A stretch of DNA of 57,895 nt, taken from positions 1 through 57,895 of the forward strand of contig NZ_PYOG01000025.1 of assembly GCF_003026815.1 (NCBI RefSeq). The letters are read 5' to 3'. The position numbers and the translations under genes were made by a program. The notes under the pieces are model-generated. The model saw only the letters and a list, made by a program, of their open reading frames with translations, searched no databases and was not told the DNA's origin. Below, in pieces: positions 40,530 to 50,616 of the stretch (its first letter is position 1; the number at the start of each line of letters is the position of its first letter). This DNA comes from Photobacterium damselae. GTDB lineage: Bacteria > Pseudomonadota > Gammaproteobacteria > Enterobacterales > Vibrionaceae.

Positions 40530-41156
40530 TTATTTAGTACCAAAGATCTTATCGCCTGCGTCACCAAGACCAGGAACAATATAACCCTTGTCATTTAGCT
40601 TCTCATCAATCGCCGCTGTGTATAGCTCGATATCTGGGTGTGCTTTTTCAAGTGCAGCAATACCTTCAGGTGCAGCAACAAGAACAAGAACTTTAAACTG
40701 CTTACAGCCGTGCTCTTTTAGTAGATCTAGAGTTGCGATCATTGAGCCACCCGTTGCTAACATAGGGTCAACAACCAGAGCAATACGCTCATCAATATTT
40801 GAAGCCAGCTTGTTAAAGTATGGTACAGGCTCTAGAGTCTCTTCATCACGGTAGATACCAACAACACTGATACGTGCACTTGGCATATGCTCAAGTACGC
40901 CATCCATCATGCCTAAACCAGCACGTAGAATTGGTACTACAGTTACTTTTTTACCTTTGATCTGATCAATTTCAACTTGACCATTCCAACCTTCAATAGT
41001 AACCTTTTCCGTTTCGAAGTCTGAAGTCGCTTCATAAGTCAGCAAGCTACCTACTTCCGTTGCTAATTCACGGAAACGCTTAGTGCTGATATCGCCCTCG
41101 CGCATAAGACCAATCTTATGTTTAACCAGTGGGTGTTTAACCTCAACGACTTTCAT
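40530..41156 (-). CDS. upp: Uracil phosphoribosyltransferase (Upp)
   Basis: Converts uracil and PRPP to UMP for pyrimidine salvage. The PRPP loop is [10 protein letters not shown] near residue 130 and the uracil-binding end [16 protein letters not shown] is intact. Its 208 residues match E. coli. It is divergent from purM across a region with two PurR-like boxes. Confidence 0.97.
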   Translation of the reverse strand: MKVVEVKHPLVKHKIGLMREGDISTKRFRELATEVGSLLTYEATSDFETEKVTIEGWNGQVEIDQIKGKKVTVVPILRAGLGMMDGVLEHMPSARISVVGIYRDEETLEPVPYFNKLASNIDERIALVVDPMLATGGSMIATLDLLKEHGCKQFKVLVLVAAPEGIAALEKAHPDIELYTAAIDEKLNDKGYIVPGLGDAGDKIFGTK

Positions 41157-41231
41157 GCCTGACTCCTAAGCAAACTCTGTATAAAAAAATCGCGATATTA
41201 TATACCAATTTATCACTAGACTGGTAGCCCG

Positions 41232-41247
41232 ATTTAATCGTTTGCTT
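41232..41247. promoter_or_regulatory. Second PurR-like box between upp and purM
   Basis: Read on minus, AAGCAAACGATTAAAT fits ANGCAANCGNTTNCNT with one mismatch. It lies on the upp side of the perfect box. Confidence 0.45.
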
Positions 41248-41272
41248 AACTTTTGCACAACTGAAAAAATTG

Positions 41273-41288
41273 ACGCAAACGTTTTCCT
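41273..41288. promoter_or_regulatory. PurR box upstream of purM
   Basis: ACGCAAACGTTTTCCT matches the PurR consensus at every fixed position and lies 64 nt before the purM start. PurR control of purMN is established in E. coli. Confidence 0.85.
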
Positions 41289-41352
41289 TTACGCCACATC
41301 TGCTGTTATCATACTGCCAGATTTTTTCTTTAATACGTTGAGGGACCCTCCT

Positions 41353-42393
41353 GTGAGCGACAAAAACTCTTCTCTTAGTTACAAAGATGCTGGTGTTGAT
41401 ATCGATGCAGGCAATGCATTAGTGGATCGTATTAAAGGCGTAGTTAAGCGCACCCACCGTTCGGAAGTGATGGGAAATATAGGCGGTTTTGGTGCTCTGT
41501 GTGCCCTACCAACTAAATATAAAGAGCCTGTTTTGGTATCAGGCACTGATGGGGTTGGCACAAAACTTCGTCTTGCAATGGATCTAAAACAACATGACAC
41601 CATTGGTATCGATCTAGTGGCAATGTGTGTAAACGATCTGATTGTTCAAGGTGCTGAGCCACTCTTTTTCTTAGATTACTACGCAACAGGTAAATTGGAT
41701 GTTGATACTGCTGCAAGTGTTGTAACAGGCATCGGTGAAGGTTGTTTGCAATCTGGCTGTGCTCTTATCGGGGGTGAAACAGCAGAAATGCCAGGCATGT
41801 ATCATGGTGAAGACTATGATGTCGCTGGTTTTTGTGTTGGTGTGGTCGAGAAAGCTCACATCATTGATGGCACAAAAGTTGCTGCGGGTGATGCGCTAAT
41901 TGCAGTAGGTTCTAGTGGCCCTCATTCTAATGGTTATTCATTAATTCGTAAGATTATTGAAGTATCACAAGCCGATCTTAACCAAGAGCTACATGGTCGC
42001 ACTTTGGCTGAGCACCTACTTACTCCAACAAAAATCTATGTTAAATCAGTCCTTAACCTGATGGAACAGTGTGATATCCATGCGATTTCTCATATTACAG
42101 GCGGTGGCTTCTGGGAAAATATTCCACGAGTACTGCCTGACAATACGAAAGCGGTCGTTGATGGCAGCAGTTGGCAATGGCCGGCAATCTTTAATTGGCT
42201 ACAAGAAGCCGGTAATGTTGATACTTACGAAATGTATCGTACCTTTAACTGCGGCGTAGGTTTAGTTATTGCTCTTCCACAACAACAAGCACAGCAAGCG
42301 ATTGATATCTTAAATGCACAAGGTGAAAACGCTTGGCTATTGGGCCATATTGATCAGGCCACTGATGGTGAAGAGCAGGTGGAGATTCGCTAA
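41353..42393 (+). CDS. purM: Phosphoribosylformylglycinamidine cyclo-ligase (PurM)
   Basis: The fifth step of purine synthesis, closing the imidazole ring to give AIR. The GTG start at 41353 gives 346 residues beginning [19 protein letters not shown], as in E. coli, with GAGGG 8 nt upstream. An ATG-led extension to 41242 would run through the PurR box and is rejected. Landmarks are [11 protein letters not shown] and [13 protein letters not shown]. purN follows 3 nt later. Confidence 0.97.
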   Translation: MSDKNSSLSYKDAGVDIDAGNALVDRIKGVVKRTHRSEVMGNIGGFGALCALPTKYKEPVLVSGTDGVGTKLRLAMDLKQHDTIGIDLVAMCVNDLIVQGAEPLFFLDYYATGKLDVDTAASVVTGIGEGCLQSGCALIGGETAEMPGMYHGEDYDVAGFCVGVVEKAHIIDGTKVAAGDALIAVGSSGPHSNGYSLIRKIIEVSQADLNQELHGRTLAEHLLTPTKIYVKSVLNLMEQCDIHAISHITGGGFWENIPRVLPDNTKAVVDGSSWQWPAIFNWLQEAGNVDTYEMYRTFNCGVGLVIALPQQQAQQAIDILNAQGENAWLLGHIDQATDGEEQVEIR

Positions 42394-42396
42394 GCC

Positions 42397-43044
42397 ATGA
42401 AAAATATTGTGGTCTTGATTTCAGGTAATGGCAGTAATTTACAAGCTATTATGGACAGTTGCGCTAATGGCACGATTAAAAATGCTCGTGTTGCAGCCGT
42501 AATTGCCAATAAAGCTGATGCCTATGGTTTAACACGCGCCCAGCAAGCAAATATTGATGCTGTCACTTTGTTGGCTTCAGATTTTGCCGATCGCCAAGCT
42601 TATGAGCAAGCATTGGCAAAGACCATCGATGGTTATCACCCTGATGTAGTGGTGCTCGCAGGATTTATGCGAATATTAGATTCTGCGTTTGTTCACCATT
42701 ATCAAGGCCGCATATTTAACATCCACCCTTCACTCTTTCCAAAATATCCGGGGCTTAATACCCACCAGCGAGCTCTGGAAGCAGGTGATAGTGAACACGG
42801 CACTACGGTTCATTTTGTGACCCCAGAGCTTGATGGTGGCCCTGTTGTATTGCAGGCCAAGGTCCCCATTTTTCCACAAGATAGTATTGCGGAAATTGAA
42901 CAGCGAGTTCAACAGCAAGAATATGCTATCTATCCATTGGTTATTAATTGGTTTTTAAGCCAACGGTTAGTAATGGATGAAGCGGGAAAAGCGCTATTAG
43001 ATGGACACAGCTTACCTCTAAACGGCTATGCCAGTGATGACTGA
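42397..43044 (+). CDS. purN: Phosphoribosylglycinamide formyltransferase (PurN)
   Basis: The third step of purine synthesis, using 10-formyltetrahydrofolate. The N-terminal loop is SGNGSNLQA. The catalytic set is seen in NIHPSLFPKYPG (Asn and His), and the aspartate lies in HFVTPELDGGPV. Its 215 residues match the family. It is co-transcribed with purM. Confidence 0.96.
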   Translation: MKNIVVLISGNGSNLQAIMDSCANGTIKNARVAAVIANKADAYGLTRAQQANIDAVTLLASDFADRQAYEQALAKTIDGYHPDVVVLAGFMRILDSAFVHHYQGRIFNIHPSLFPKYPGLNTHQRALEAGDSEHGTTVHFVTPELDGGPVVLQAKVPIFPQDSIAEIEQRVQQQEYAIYPLVINWFLSQRLVMDEAGKALLDGHSLPLNGYASDD

Positions 43045-43121
43045 TGTAAACAATAACTATCATCCAAGATAAGCATCAAGAGCAAGCCTAAAAAGCGGCG
43101 TAAAGAACCAATAATATAAAT

Positions 43122-43153
43122 AAAAACGGCTGAGTTTATGCTCAGCCGTTTTT
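43122..43153. terminator. Bidirectional terminator between purN and yafJ
   Basis: AAAAACGGCTGAG and CTCAGCCGTTTTT form a 13-bp stem with a 6-nt loop between convergent genes. Confidence 0.93.
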
Positions 43154-43172
43154 CATTCTTTCGATTTTGCCA

Positions 43173-43952
43173 TTAAGCTTGGGCTTGATAAACAACTTCA
43201 CCAAAATAGAAGACGTTAAACTCACCCGGTTGCATTTTATGCCACTGTTCATTATTGGTTAGAGGCTGAGTAGCAATCACAGTTACAACATCATTTGGCG
43301 TAGTCTCTTGCTGAAAATCAATCGTAACATCTTCATCGATTAATGATGCACAACCAAATGGTGCCCGACGGGTAATACTATGTAAGTTGTTAGTACAGAA
43401 AGTAAGTACATACTCACCATCACTCAACAGCATATTATAAACGCCTAATTGACGTAGTCGCTCACAGCACTGATGAATAAACGCAAACGCCTCCGCCATA
43501 TCCTGAGGTGGTTTAGGATATTTAGCTTCAACTTGATTAAGCAACCAACAAAATGCAATCTCACTGTCGGTATCGCCTACCGCCTGAAAACGCCCCGTAT
43601 CTAAAGCATCATATCCTGTTAATTGACCATTATGGGCAAAAGTCCAATAACGCCCCCATAACTCACGGGTAAAGGGGTGGGTATTTTCAAGATTGACGCC
43701 ACCGCGGTTCGCTTGGCGAATATGGCTGATCACAGCACAGCTTTTTATCGGATATTCTTGCACTAATTCGGCAATACGAGACTGACAACTTGGGTTTGGA
43801 TCTTTAAAGGTACGGAAACCCTTTCCTTCATAAAATGTAATACCCCAACCATCGCGATGTGGGCCAGTATTACCACCACGCTGCATTAACCCAGTAAAAC
43901 TAAAACAAATATCCGTTGGAACATTGGCACTCATGCCAAGCAATTCACACAT
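43173..43952 (-). CDS. yafJ: Class II glutamine amidotransferase (YafJ)
   Basis: A stand-alone Ntn-type glutaminase domain of 259 residues. The catalytic cysteine is C2, exposed after removal of Met1 (MCELLGMSA). [17 protein letters not shown] and GDTDSE are the glutamine-binding motifs. No acceptor domain is fused, and the acceptor is not known. It lies 56 nt after gmhA on the same strand, as in E. coli. Confidence 0.92.
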   Translation of the reverse strand: MCELLGMSANVPTDICFSFTGLMQRGGNTGPHRDGWGITFYEGKGFRTFKDPNPSCQSRIAELVQEYPIKSCAVISHIRQANRGGVNLENTHPFTRELWGRYWTFAHNGQLTGYDALDTGRFQAVGDTDSEIAFCWLLNQVEAKYPKPPQDMAEAFAFIHQCCERLRQLGVYNMLLSDGEYVLTFCTNNLHSITRRAPFGCASLIDEDVTIDFQQETTPNDVVTVIATQPLTNNEQWHKMQPGEFNVFYFGEVVYQAQA

Positions 43953-44008
43953 AATAAGCGATACCTACAACTTACTTTGCCCTTTGGCTTAACGAAGAAA
44001 TAACGAGC

Positions 44009-44587
44009 TTACTTAGCCATCTCTTTTTCAACTAACATAATAAGGATATGGATAATCTTAATATGCACTTCTTGAATGCGGTCTGCATAACCAAAATGAG
44101 GAACCCGAATTTCCACATCAGCCAGTCCAGCCATTTGACCGCCATCTTTACCCGTTAAAGCAATCACCTTCATGTCTTTTGCACGAGCAGCTTCAATGGC
44201 TTTAAGAATATTGCCAGAATTACCAGAAGTAGATAGGCCAAAGAGAACATCGCCTTCACGACCGACCGCTTCAAGATAGCGCGAAAATACGTACTCATAA
44301 CCGAAGTCATTACTTACACACGATAAATGGCTTGGGTCTGAAATCGCAATACCAGCATAACCAGGGCGATTATCACGATAGCGACCTGTCAGCTCTTCCG
44401 CAAAATGCATTGCATCACAGTGAGAGCCACCATTACCGCACGATAAAACTTTACCGCCTTGCTTAAAAGACTCAGCCAGTAATTTTGCGGCCGCTTCAAT
44501 ATCAGCAAGGTTTTTATCATCGCTAAGAAAACGATTAAGAACCTCTGCAGCCTCAGTCAGTTCAGCTCGAATCAAATCCTGATACAT
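44009..44587 (-). CDS. gmhA: Sedoheptulose 7-phosphate isomerase (GmhA)
   Basis: The first step of ADP-heptose synthesis for the LPS inner core. The SIS-domain protein has 192 residues with [18 protein letters not shown] and [12 protein letters not shown], the sugar-phosphate binding loops. It starts MYQDLI as in E. coli. Confidence 0.97.
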   Translation of the reverse strand: MYQDLIRAELTEAAEVLNRFLSDDKNLADIEAAAKLLAESFKQGGKVLSCGNGGSHCDAMHFAEELTGRYRDNRPGYAGIAISDPSHLSCVSNDFGYEYVFSRYLEAVGREGDVLFGLSTSGNSGNILKAIEAARAKDMKVIALTGKDGGQMAGLADVEIRVPHFGYADRIQEVHIKIIHILIMLVEKEMAK

Positions 44588-44616
44588 AAGTCTTTCTCAC
44601 TTTATAGTTAATAGAT

Positions 44617-44652
44617 AAAAAACAAGCGGGTATATTACCCGCTTGTTTTTTG
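44617..44652 (-). terminator. Terminator of the SulP gene
   Basis: AACAAGCGGGTA and TACCCGCTTGTT form a near-perfect long stem with A and T runs on both sides. It separates the SulP gene from gmhA on the minus strand. Confidence 0.9.
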
Positions 44653-44666
44653 ATTATCTGTGCAGT

Positions 44667-46403
44667 TTACATAGAAACTGGAGAAAGTGTCGACTTATCT
44701 GCAGAGTTATTTTCATGGCTCAAGGTTAAATGACTACGCAGTGCCTCAGTTGATGAGAACACGCGGACATTTTGAGCATTGAATATACCTGCATTACGTA
44801 ATTTCTTCTCAACATGAGGAGCAACACCAAGTAAACACACAGGGAAATCACTTAGACGATCCAATGCTGCTTCAAAAGCATGAATCGCAGTAATATCAAT
44901 CGTAGTAACATCACTAAAATCTAATACCACGGCACGAGTGTCAATAGTTGAGTGCTCAATTGCAGAGAATGCACGCTCACTGGCTGCAAAAAATAGTGGG
45001 CCATTAATATCGTACACCACTACATCGGGGCCAAAATCTAAATGCTCTTGCTTATCTTGAACCACGGTAACCGTAGTCAAACTTGCAATACGCTGAATAA
45101 ATAGCAGACCAGCTAGCAATAGACCCACAACTACAGCGACAACCATATCAACTACAACAGTCAAAATGAAGCAGGTTAATAGAACCGCAACATCACGACG
45201 AGGGGCAACTTTTAATGTGTGAACAAAGTGAGGGGCTTCAGACATGTTCCAAGCCACCATAATTAGCAAACCAGCTAGTGCACACATAGGTACATAAGAG
45301 AGCACTGGTGCTAGCGCGATCATTGCCGCAAGTACAAAGAGTGAGTGTACGATTGCAGAGATTGGAGAGAATGCACCGGCACGAATATTGGTCGCTGTAC
45401 GTGCAATTGCTGCTGTTGCTGGAATACCACCAAAGAACGGCACGATCATATTCGCCAAACCTTGACCAACTAATTCCGCATTAGGGTTGTGCTTAGTACT
45501 GGTCATACCGTCAGCAACAACCGCACACAATAATGACTCAATACTGCCTAGCATTGCGATAGTGAAAGCTGCAGGTAATAGCTCAACAATTAACGACCAA
45601 TTAAGACCATCGTGTTGCCATAATGGTACAAACTGAGGTAACACCTGAGGAATACCATGGCCTACTAAGTCGCCAATATGGTAACTGAATTTCTCACCTA
45701 AAAGGCTAACATGTACAGGACCAAATTTATTGATAACAAGCGCTAACACTGTACCCACAACCAAAGCCACTACATGTGGTGGAATGCGGTTTTTCAACTT
45801 AGCCCAACCAATAAAGGTAAAGATAGTTACCAAACCTACCGCAGCATCAGCATAGTTAATAGATGGTAGTGCATCGACATATGCCATTACTTTTTCTGGA
45901 AAATGAATTGGACTGGTTAATACATGTAGTCCTAGTAAATCTTTAAGCTGCAGAAAAGCAATAACAAAACCCACACCCGCGGTAAAACCGGTTGTTACTG
46001 GATAAGGTACATATTTTACTAATTGGCCTAAACGAAAGACCCCCATTAGTAACAGAATAATACCCGACATCATGGTCGCAACCATCAAGCCTGTTAAGCC
46101 ATACTTTTGTGTAATCGGTAATAAGATAACCACAAAAGCCGCCGTTGGCCCAGTAATATTAAAGCGAGAACCACCTAATAATGCAGCTAAAAAGCCCGCA
46201 ATAATTACGGTATAAAGACCATGCTGAGGAGGAACCCCAACCGCAATAGCCAACGCCATACCAAGAGGGATCGCTACGATACCAACGGTAATACCTGAAA
46301 TAATATCAGAACGAAATTTTGAGAAGGAATAACCATCCTTCCAGGCTTCAGATAAAGCTTGAAATAACAACACGACAAACTCCTGCACTTTACGTACATA
46401 CAA
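44667..46403 (-). CDS. dauA: SulP-family anion/dicarboxylate transporter with STAS domain (DauA-like)
   Basis: A 578-residue transporter with about 12-14 membrane segments and a cytosolic STAS domain at about 450-555. Motifs GGSRFNITGPTAAFVVIL, LGSIESLLCAVVADGMT and LIMVAWNMSEA align closely with E. coli DauA, a C4-dicarboxylate transporter active at acid pH. Sulfate or bicarbonate transport cannot be excluded from sequence alone. A CRP-like site lies about 130 nt upstream. Confidence 0.85.
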   Translation of the reverse strand: MYVRKVQEFVVLLFQALSEAWKDGYSFSKFRSDIISGITVGIVAIPLGMALAIAVGVPPQHGLYTVIIAGFLAALLGGSRFNITGPTAAFVVILLPITQKYGLTGLMVATMMSGIILLLMGVFRLGQLVKYVPYPVTTGFTAGVGFVIAFLQLKDLLGLHVLTSPIHFPEKVMAYVDALPSINYADAAVGLVTIFTFIGWAKLKNRIPPHVVALVVGTVLALVINKFGPVHVSLLGEKFSYHIGDLVGHGIPQVLPQFVPLWQHDGLNWSLIVELLPAAFTIAMLGSIESLLCAVVADGMTSTKHNPNAELVGQGLANMIVPFFGGIPATAAIARTATNIRAGAFSPISAIVHSLFVLAAMIALAPVLSYVPMCALAGLLIMVAWNMSEAPHFVHTLKVAPRRDVAVLLTCFILTVVVDMVVAVVVGLLLAGLLFIQRIASLTTVTVVQDKQEHLDFGPDVVVYDINGPLFFAASERAFSAIEHSTIDTRAVVLDFSDVTTIDITAIHAFEAALDRLSDFPVCLLGVAPHVEKKLRNAGIFNAQNVRVFSSTEALRSHLTLSHENNSADKSTLSPVSM

Positions 46404-46527
46404 AAACAGGAATAGCTGTCATCCCGAATGAGGGATCCGGCGGGCATGTGTCAGTCGGAGATCGGGAAAGGCAACAAATGAATAACGACCATCCACGGCA
46501 TGATTGCTCAAAAATCCATCAGAGCAA

Positions 46528-46549
46528 TTACGTGAACTATATCACAATG
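46528..46549. promoter_or_regulatory. CRP-like site between dauA and fadE
   Basis: CGTGA-ACTATA-TCACA is one base from the TGTGA-N6-TCACA core. It lies 125-146 nt upstream of the dauA start and about 350 nt before fadE. Catabolite control of dauA is plausible but inferred. Confidence 0.5.
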
Positions 46550-46719
46550 GGGCCCTATGTTAATCACATTTCATAAATTCGCAACAATAAATATGTCTGT
46601 GCCTGATCTTGATCAACCATAGAGATTTCAAGGCGTCTCACGCAATTGGTCATTAACCAAGAAATTTCATGCGAGAAAATCATTTTACATTTCATTAAAA
46701 AAAGAATTACACTTGTAAC

Positions 46720-46736
46720 AAGTGGTAAGACCTCTT
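46720..46736. promoter_or_regulatory. FadR-like operator upstream of fadE
   Basis: AAGTGGTAAGACCTCTT keeps the TGGT...GACC core of the FadR operator. It also lies within a palindrome GGTAAGA-CC-TCTTACC (46724-46739). A TACAAT -10 candidate follows at 46763-46768, so bound FadR would block the promoter. fadE is a FadR target in E. coli. Confidence 0.65.
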
Positions 46737-46900
46737 ACCTAATAAAAATGTACCCAACTTATTACAATAAAGCATCAAAGCGATAACCAAATAAAAGCGG
46801 AAACAATTGCATTGGATGAAAAGCGATTTATTGGTGTGGAGTTGAAACAATAAATCAGGTGTCCAGTTTAGTTTGGTTATCCCCGACAAGGAGAATCAAC

Positions 46901-49351
46901 ATGGTCACGCTCGCGTATTTATTAGGGTGTATCTTGGCTATCGCAATATTGGCTTATCATCGCGTTGGCCTAAAGATATTTACCGCAGCCATTACATTGC
47001 TTCTGGTATTAGGGACGGCTTTGTCTATCACAGGAGTAATGAGTTGGATCATTTTTGCTGCTATTGCACTTCCCCTTAATCTACCGCAAATCCGTAAGCC
47101 TTATTTGACAGCCCCTGCTCTGCGCGCTTTTCAAAAAGTCATGCCTGAAATGTCCTCTACAGAAAAAGAAGCCATTGATGCAGGTACCGTGTGGTGGGAA
47201 GCCGATCTCTTTCAAGGTCAGCCTGATTGGCGCAAACTCCATGATATCCCAGCTCCAAGTCTCACTGTAGAAGAACAAGCCTTTCTTGATGGCCCCGTAA
47301 ATGAAGTTTGTCGCATGGTAAATGACTACCAAGTCACTCATGAACTTGCCGATCTCCCACCTGAAGTATGGCAATATTTAAAAGATCACAAGTTCTTCGC
47401 TATGATCATTAAAAAGCGCTACGGCGGGCTTGAATTTTCCGCTTATGCTCAATCTCTCGTACTACAAAAACTAACTGGGGTTTCTGCTGTACTCTCTTCC
47501 ACTGTCGGCGTACCTAACTCTCTTGGTCCAGGCGAACTCCTGCAACACTATGGTACGGAAGAGCAAAAAGATTATTACCTACCTCGCCTTGCTCAAGGAT
47601 TGGAAATTCCTTGTTTTGCGCTAACCAGTCCAGAAGCGGGATCCGATGCTGGAGCTATTCCTGATTTTGGTGTGATAAAAACGGGGTTATGGCAAGGAGA
47701 AGAAGTGCTGGGTATGGAATTAACTTGGAACAAACGCTACATCACCCTAGCCCCTATCGCCACCGTGCTGGGCTTAGCTTTTAAACTTTACGATCCAGAT
47801 CATCTATTGGGCGATCAAGAAGAGCTTGGGATCACCTGTGCTCTGATCCCAACCGATCTTGATGGTGTAATCATTGGTCGTCGTCATTTCCCTCTAAATG
47901 TGCCTTTCCAAAATGGTCCAACTCAAGGCAACAAAGTTTTTGTACCTCTCAGCTTTATCATCGGTGGACAAGAGATGGCAGGACAAGGTTGGCGCATGCT
48001 GGTTGAGTGTCTCTCCGTTGGCCGAGGAATTACACTGCCTTCCAACTCAACCGGAGGCTTAAAAACTGCAGCGCTTGCTACAGGGGCTTATGCTCGCATT
48101 CGTCGTCAGTTCAAAATGCCAATTGGTAAAATGGAAGGAATAGAAGAGCCACTAGCTCGTATAGTGGGTAATGCATATGTTATGGATGCTGCGAGCGCTT
48201 TCACCGTAACAGGTATCGATCTTGGACAAAAACCTGCAGTGATCTCTGCCATTGTAAAATACCATTGTACCCATCGTAGCCAACGTGGTGTTATTGATGC
48301 GATGGATATTGTTGGCGGTAAAGGTATTTGCATGGGGCCTAGCAACTTTTTAGCTCGCGGTTATCAAGGAGCACCGATTGCAATTACCGTAGAAGGGGCC
48401 AATATTCTTACCCGCTCTATGATTATATTCGGTCAAGGGGCTATTCGCTGTCACCCTTATGTATTAGATGAAATGGCAGCAGCTTATAATCCAGATCAAA
48501 AACAAGCACTCGATCAATTTGATCAAGCCTTGTTTAAGCACATTGGTTTTGTGATCACCAATATGACTCGATCTTTCTGGCTTGGCTTAACCGATGGCCG
48601 AGGATCGTCTACTCCATACCAAGATCCTACCGCTCGTTATTATCAGCAACTCAATCGTTACAGTGCCAACCTTGCGCTACTGGCTGATATTTCTATGGCA
48701 GTCTTAGGCGGCTCACTCAAACGTAAAGAACGTCTTTCTGCTCGCCTTGGTGATGTATTAAGTCAACTTTATTTAGCCTCTGCGACACTAAAACGCTTTA
48801 GTGATGAAGGCCGACAAGTTCATGATCTGCCATTAGTACATTGGGGGATGCAAGATGCATTATACCAAACCGAACAAGCGTTACTGCAGTTTTTGGCTAA
48901 CTTTCCAAATGCCATCATTGGAAGCACATTAAAATGGTTAATGTTCCCACTTGGAAGTTGCCGCCACCAGCCAAGTGATACCTTAGATCATCAATTGGCG
49001 CGCATTGCACAAACCCCATCAGAAACACGCTCTCGCCTCGGTCGAGGACAATATCTTGAAGCGCAGCCAAATAACCCTGTCGGTATGATTGAACAAGCTC
49101 TTCAGGATATTCTCGCCGCCGAACCGATTTACGATAAGCTCTGTCAGCATGTAGGGCACAAGCTTCCTTTTATGCAGTTAGGTAAAATTGCCCAATGGGG
49201 ATTGGATGAGCAGGTTATTTCAGAACAAGAAGCACAAGTTCTTCGCCAAGCAGAAGAGAGTCGTTTACGAACCATTAATGTCGATGACTTTGAGCCAGAA
49301 GAGCTTGCGGCAAAACCAACATCTAAATTGAATATGGGTAATGCCGCTTAA
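46901..49351 (+). CDS. fadE: Acyl-CoA dehydrogenase FadE
   Basis: The first oxidation step of fatty-acid beta-oxidation. The protein is membrane-associated, with two hydrophobic N-terminal segments (about 1-20 and 30-60). ATG 46901 is chosen because AAGGAG lies 7 nt upstream; it gives 816 residues, close to E. coli FadE. Motifs include [18 protein letters not shown] for FAD and substrate binding, and [20 protein letters not shown], which holds the catalytic base region. Confidence 0.96.
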   Translation: MVTLAYLLGCILAIAILAYHRVGLKIFTAAITLLLVLGTALSITGVMSWIIFAAIALPLNLPQIRKPYLTAPALRAFQKVMPEMSSTEKEAIDAGTVWWEADLFQGQPDWRKLHDIPAPSLTVEEQAFLDGPVNEVCRMVNDYQVTHELADLPPEVWQYLKDHKFFAMIIKKRYGGLEFSAYAQSLVLQKLTGVSAVLSSTVGVPNSLGPGELLQHYGTEEQKDYYLPRLAQGLEIPCFALTSPEAGSDAGAIPDFGVIKTGLWQGEEVLGMELTWNKRYITLAPIATVLGLAFKLYDPDHLLGDQEELGITCALIPTDLDGVIIGRRHFPLNVPFQNGPTQGNKVFVPLSFIIGGQEMAGQGWRMLVECLSVGRGITLPSNSTGGLKTAALATGAYARIRRQFKMPIGKMEGIEEPLARIVGNAYVMDAASAFTVTGIDLGQKPAVISAIVKYHCTHRSQRGVIDAMDIVGGKGICMGPSNFLARGYQGAPIAITVEGANILTRSMIIFGQGAIRCHPYVLDEMAAAYNPDQKQALDQFDQALFKHIGFVITNMTRSFWLGLTDGRGSSTPYQDPTARYYQQLNRYSANLALLADISMAVLGGSLKRKERLSARLGDVLSQLYLASATLKRFSDEGRQVHDLPLVHWGMQDALYQTEQALLQFLANFPNAIIGSTLKWLMFPLGSCRHQPSDTLDHQLARIAQTPSETRSRLGRGQYLEAQPNNPVGMIEQALQDILAAEPIYDKLCQHVGHKLPFMQLGKIAQWGLDEQVISEQEAQVLRQAEESRLRTINVDDFEPEELAAKPTSKLNMGNAA

Positions 49352-49379
49352 GTCGATATAGCGTAAAAATTAAGGGAAA

Positions 49380-50615
49380 CTAAGGCAGCATTAAATCATC
49401 TAATTTGTGCTGCCTCTTCTTTTTCCACCAACGAAGTCCGTACCAACCAATCAGTATCACAAGTACCATCACGCTATTACCAACAATCAACCATAACAAC
49501 GCATCATCTCGTTGTTTTGCTTCAGCCAATTGTTGCTGCTTTATTTTCTCTTGCTGCTGTTTTACCAACTCTTCTTGTTTGAGCTGTTGCAAATCTTTTG
49601 TCAGTTGCATTTGAGCGGCAAGGGCAAAACTACGCTTTGGCAAAGAAAATATGAGTTCTCGTTGGTTAAAATTATCCGTTGCGTACAGCCAGCCATACCA
49701 ACGATAACGCCCAACCTTATCCATTGCAGGAAACGTCAAGTTCAGTTGCTTCTCTTCATCCTGAGTGGTCCCTTGAACTATATATTCTTTACCACTAGGA
49801 CCTTTTACCGCGATATGCCCAGCAAGAGAACCGGCTTGAAGCTGATCATCTGTTACTTTTGCGACAAATTCACTGTTGTCTTTGACCGTCTCTCCTGCCA
49901 TAAAGCTGTAAGTTAACGGGGTTGGATATACTAAAACCGTTTGTTCTAACTGACGTAAAAATACCCCATTCTCGGTCGCTATCGTTGCTTGATAACGACC
50001 AGGAGGAATATCCACATTAAGATTGGCGGTAAAAATACCATCTCCTACCCGTTCATCTCTTTTCTGACCATCATCGAAGAACTCAGCCAAAACAATTGCG
50101 GGAAGAATCTGCCCATCTTTGGGTTTTGAAGTTAGATCGGTAAAACTGATTTTTAATTTAACGTGAGATAAATACGCAGCTAATTGTAGAGGTTCGTTTC
50201 CTTGCCAAAGTTGCGCACTAAATTTGAGGGTTTCCCCTTGATATAAACGCTGGGGTAACTGCTGAGCACTGAGGTGAACATCAGATAATACCGTAATGCT
50301 ATTATGAGGCGAAATCTTGCCTAACGCCTGCCATGGACCAGCCATTGGCTTTTCTATAGAGACGATATCTAAATCAGGCTGCTGATACCAAGTGACATTA
50401 TTGGGATGACGCCATGCATAGTATTTTTGACCATCAGGACGCACTAAGATGGCCGCTTCACTTGATTTCTGGCGATGAATAATAAAAGAAACCGATTGCA
50501 CATCTTGATCAATACGAAAGCGATTATCCAGCAAACTCATGCTTGTGCTATCTTGAGCCCAAGAAAATGGGGATATCCATATTAATAACAGCAATAACCG
50601 CTTAAGTACGCTCAT
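49380..50615 (-). CDS. TIGR03503-type exported membrane protein
   Basis: A 411-residue protein with a signal peptide (cut near SWA, residue 20), a large periplasmic part with beta-sandwich-like segments, a Q/K-rich helix (about 335-370), and a single C-terminal membrane helix (about 372-392) with a basic tail. This looks like the uncharacterised TIGR03503 family known beside dnaQ in Vibrio and Shewanella; that assignment is from memory. A VWA-associated or choice-of-anchor protein is an alternative. The stop lies 29 nt from fadE (convergent), and dnaQ ends 2 nt upstream. Confidence 0.7.
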   Translation of the reverse strand: MSVLKRLLLLLIWISPFSWAQDSTSMSLLDNRFRIDQDVQSVSFIIHRQKSSEAAILVRPDGQKYYAWRHPNNVTWYQQPDLDIVSIEKPMAGPWQALGKISPHNSITVLSDVHLSAQQLPQRLYQGETLKFSAQLWQGNEPLQLAAYLSHVKLKISFTDLTSKPKDGQILPAIVLAEFFDDGQKRDERVGDGIFTANLNVDIPPGRYQATIATENGVFLRQLEQTVLVYPTPLTYSFMAGETVKDNSEFVAKVTDDQLQAGSLAGHIAVKGPSGKEYIVQGTTQDEEKQLNLTFPAMDKVGRYRWYGWLYATDNFNQRELIFSLPKRSFALAAQMQLTKDLQQLKQEELVKQQQEKIKQQQLAEAKQRDDALLWLIVGNSVMVLVILIGWYGLRWWKKKRQHKLDDLMLP

Positions 50616-50616
50616 A

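Noticed and set aside
41242..41352. N-terminal extension of purM
   Set aside because: It covers the PurR box and has no counterpart in E. coli; GTG 41353 has a good ribosome site.
46319..46576. Plus-strand ORF overlapping the dauA start
   Set aside because: Low-complexity translation, no ribosome site, antisense to a well-supported gene and across the CRP-like site.
49512..49916. Plus-strand ORF antisense to the TIGR03503-type gene
   Set aside because: The leucine/cysteine-rich product comes from antisense of Q- and K-rich codons; no ribosome site or family match.
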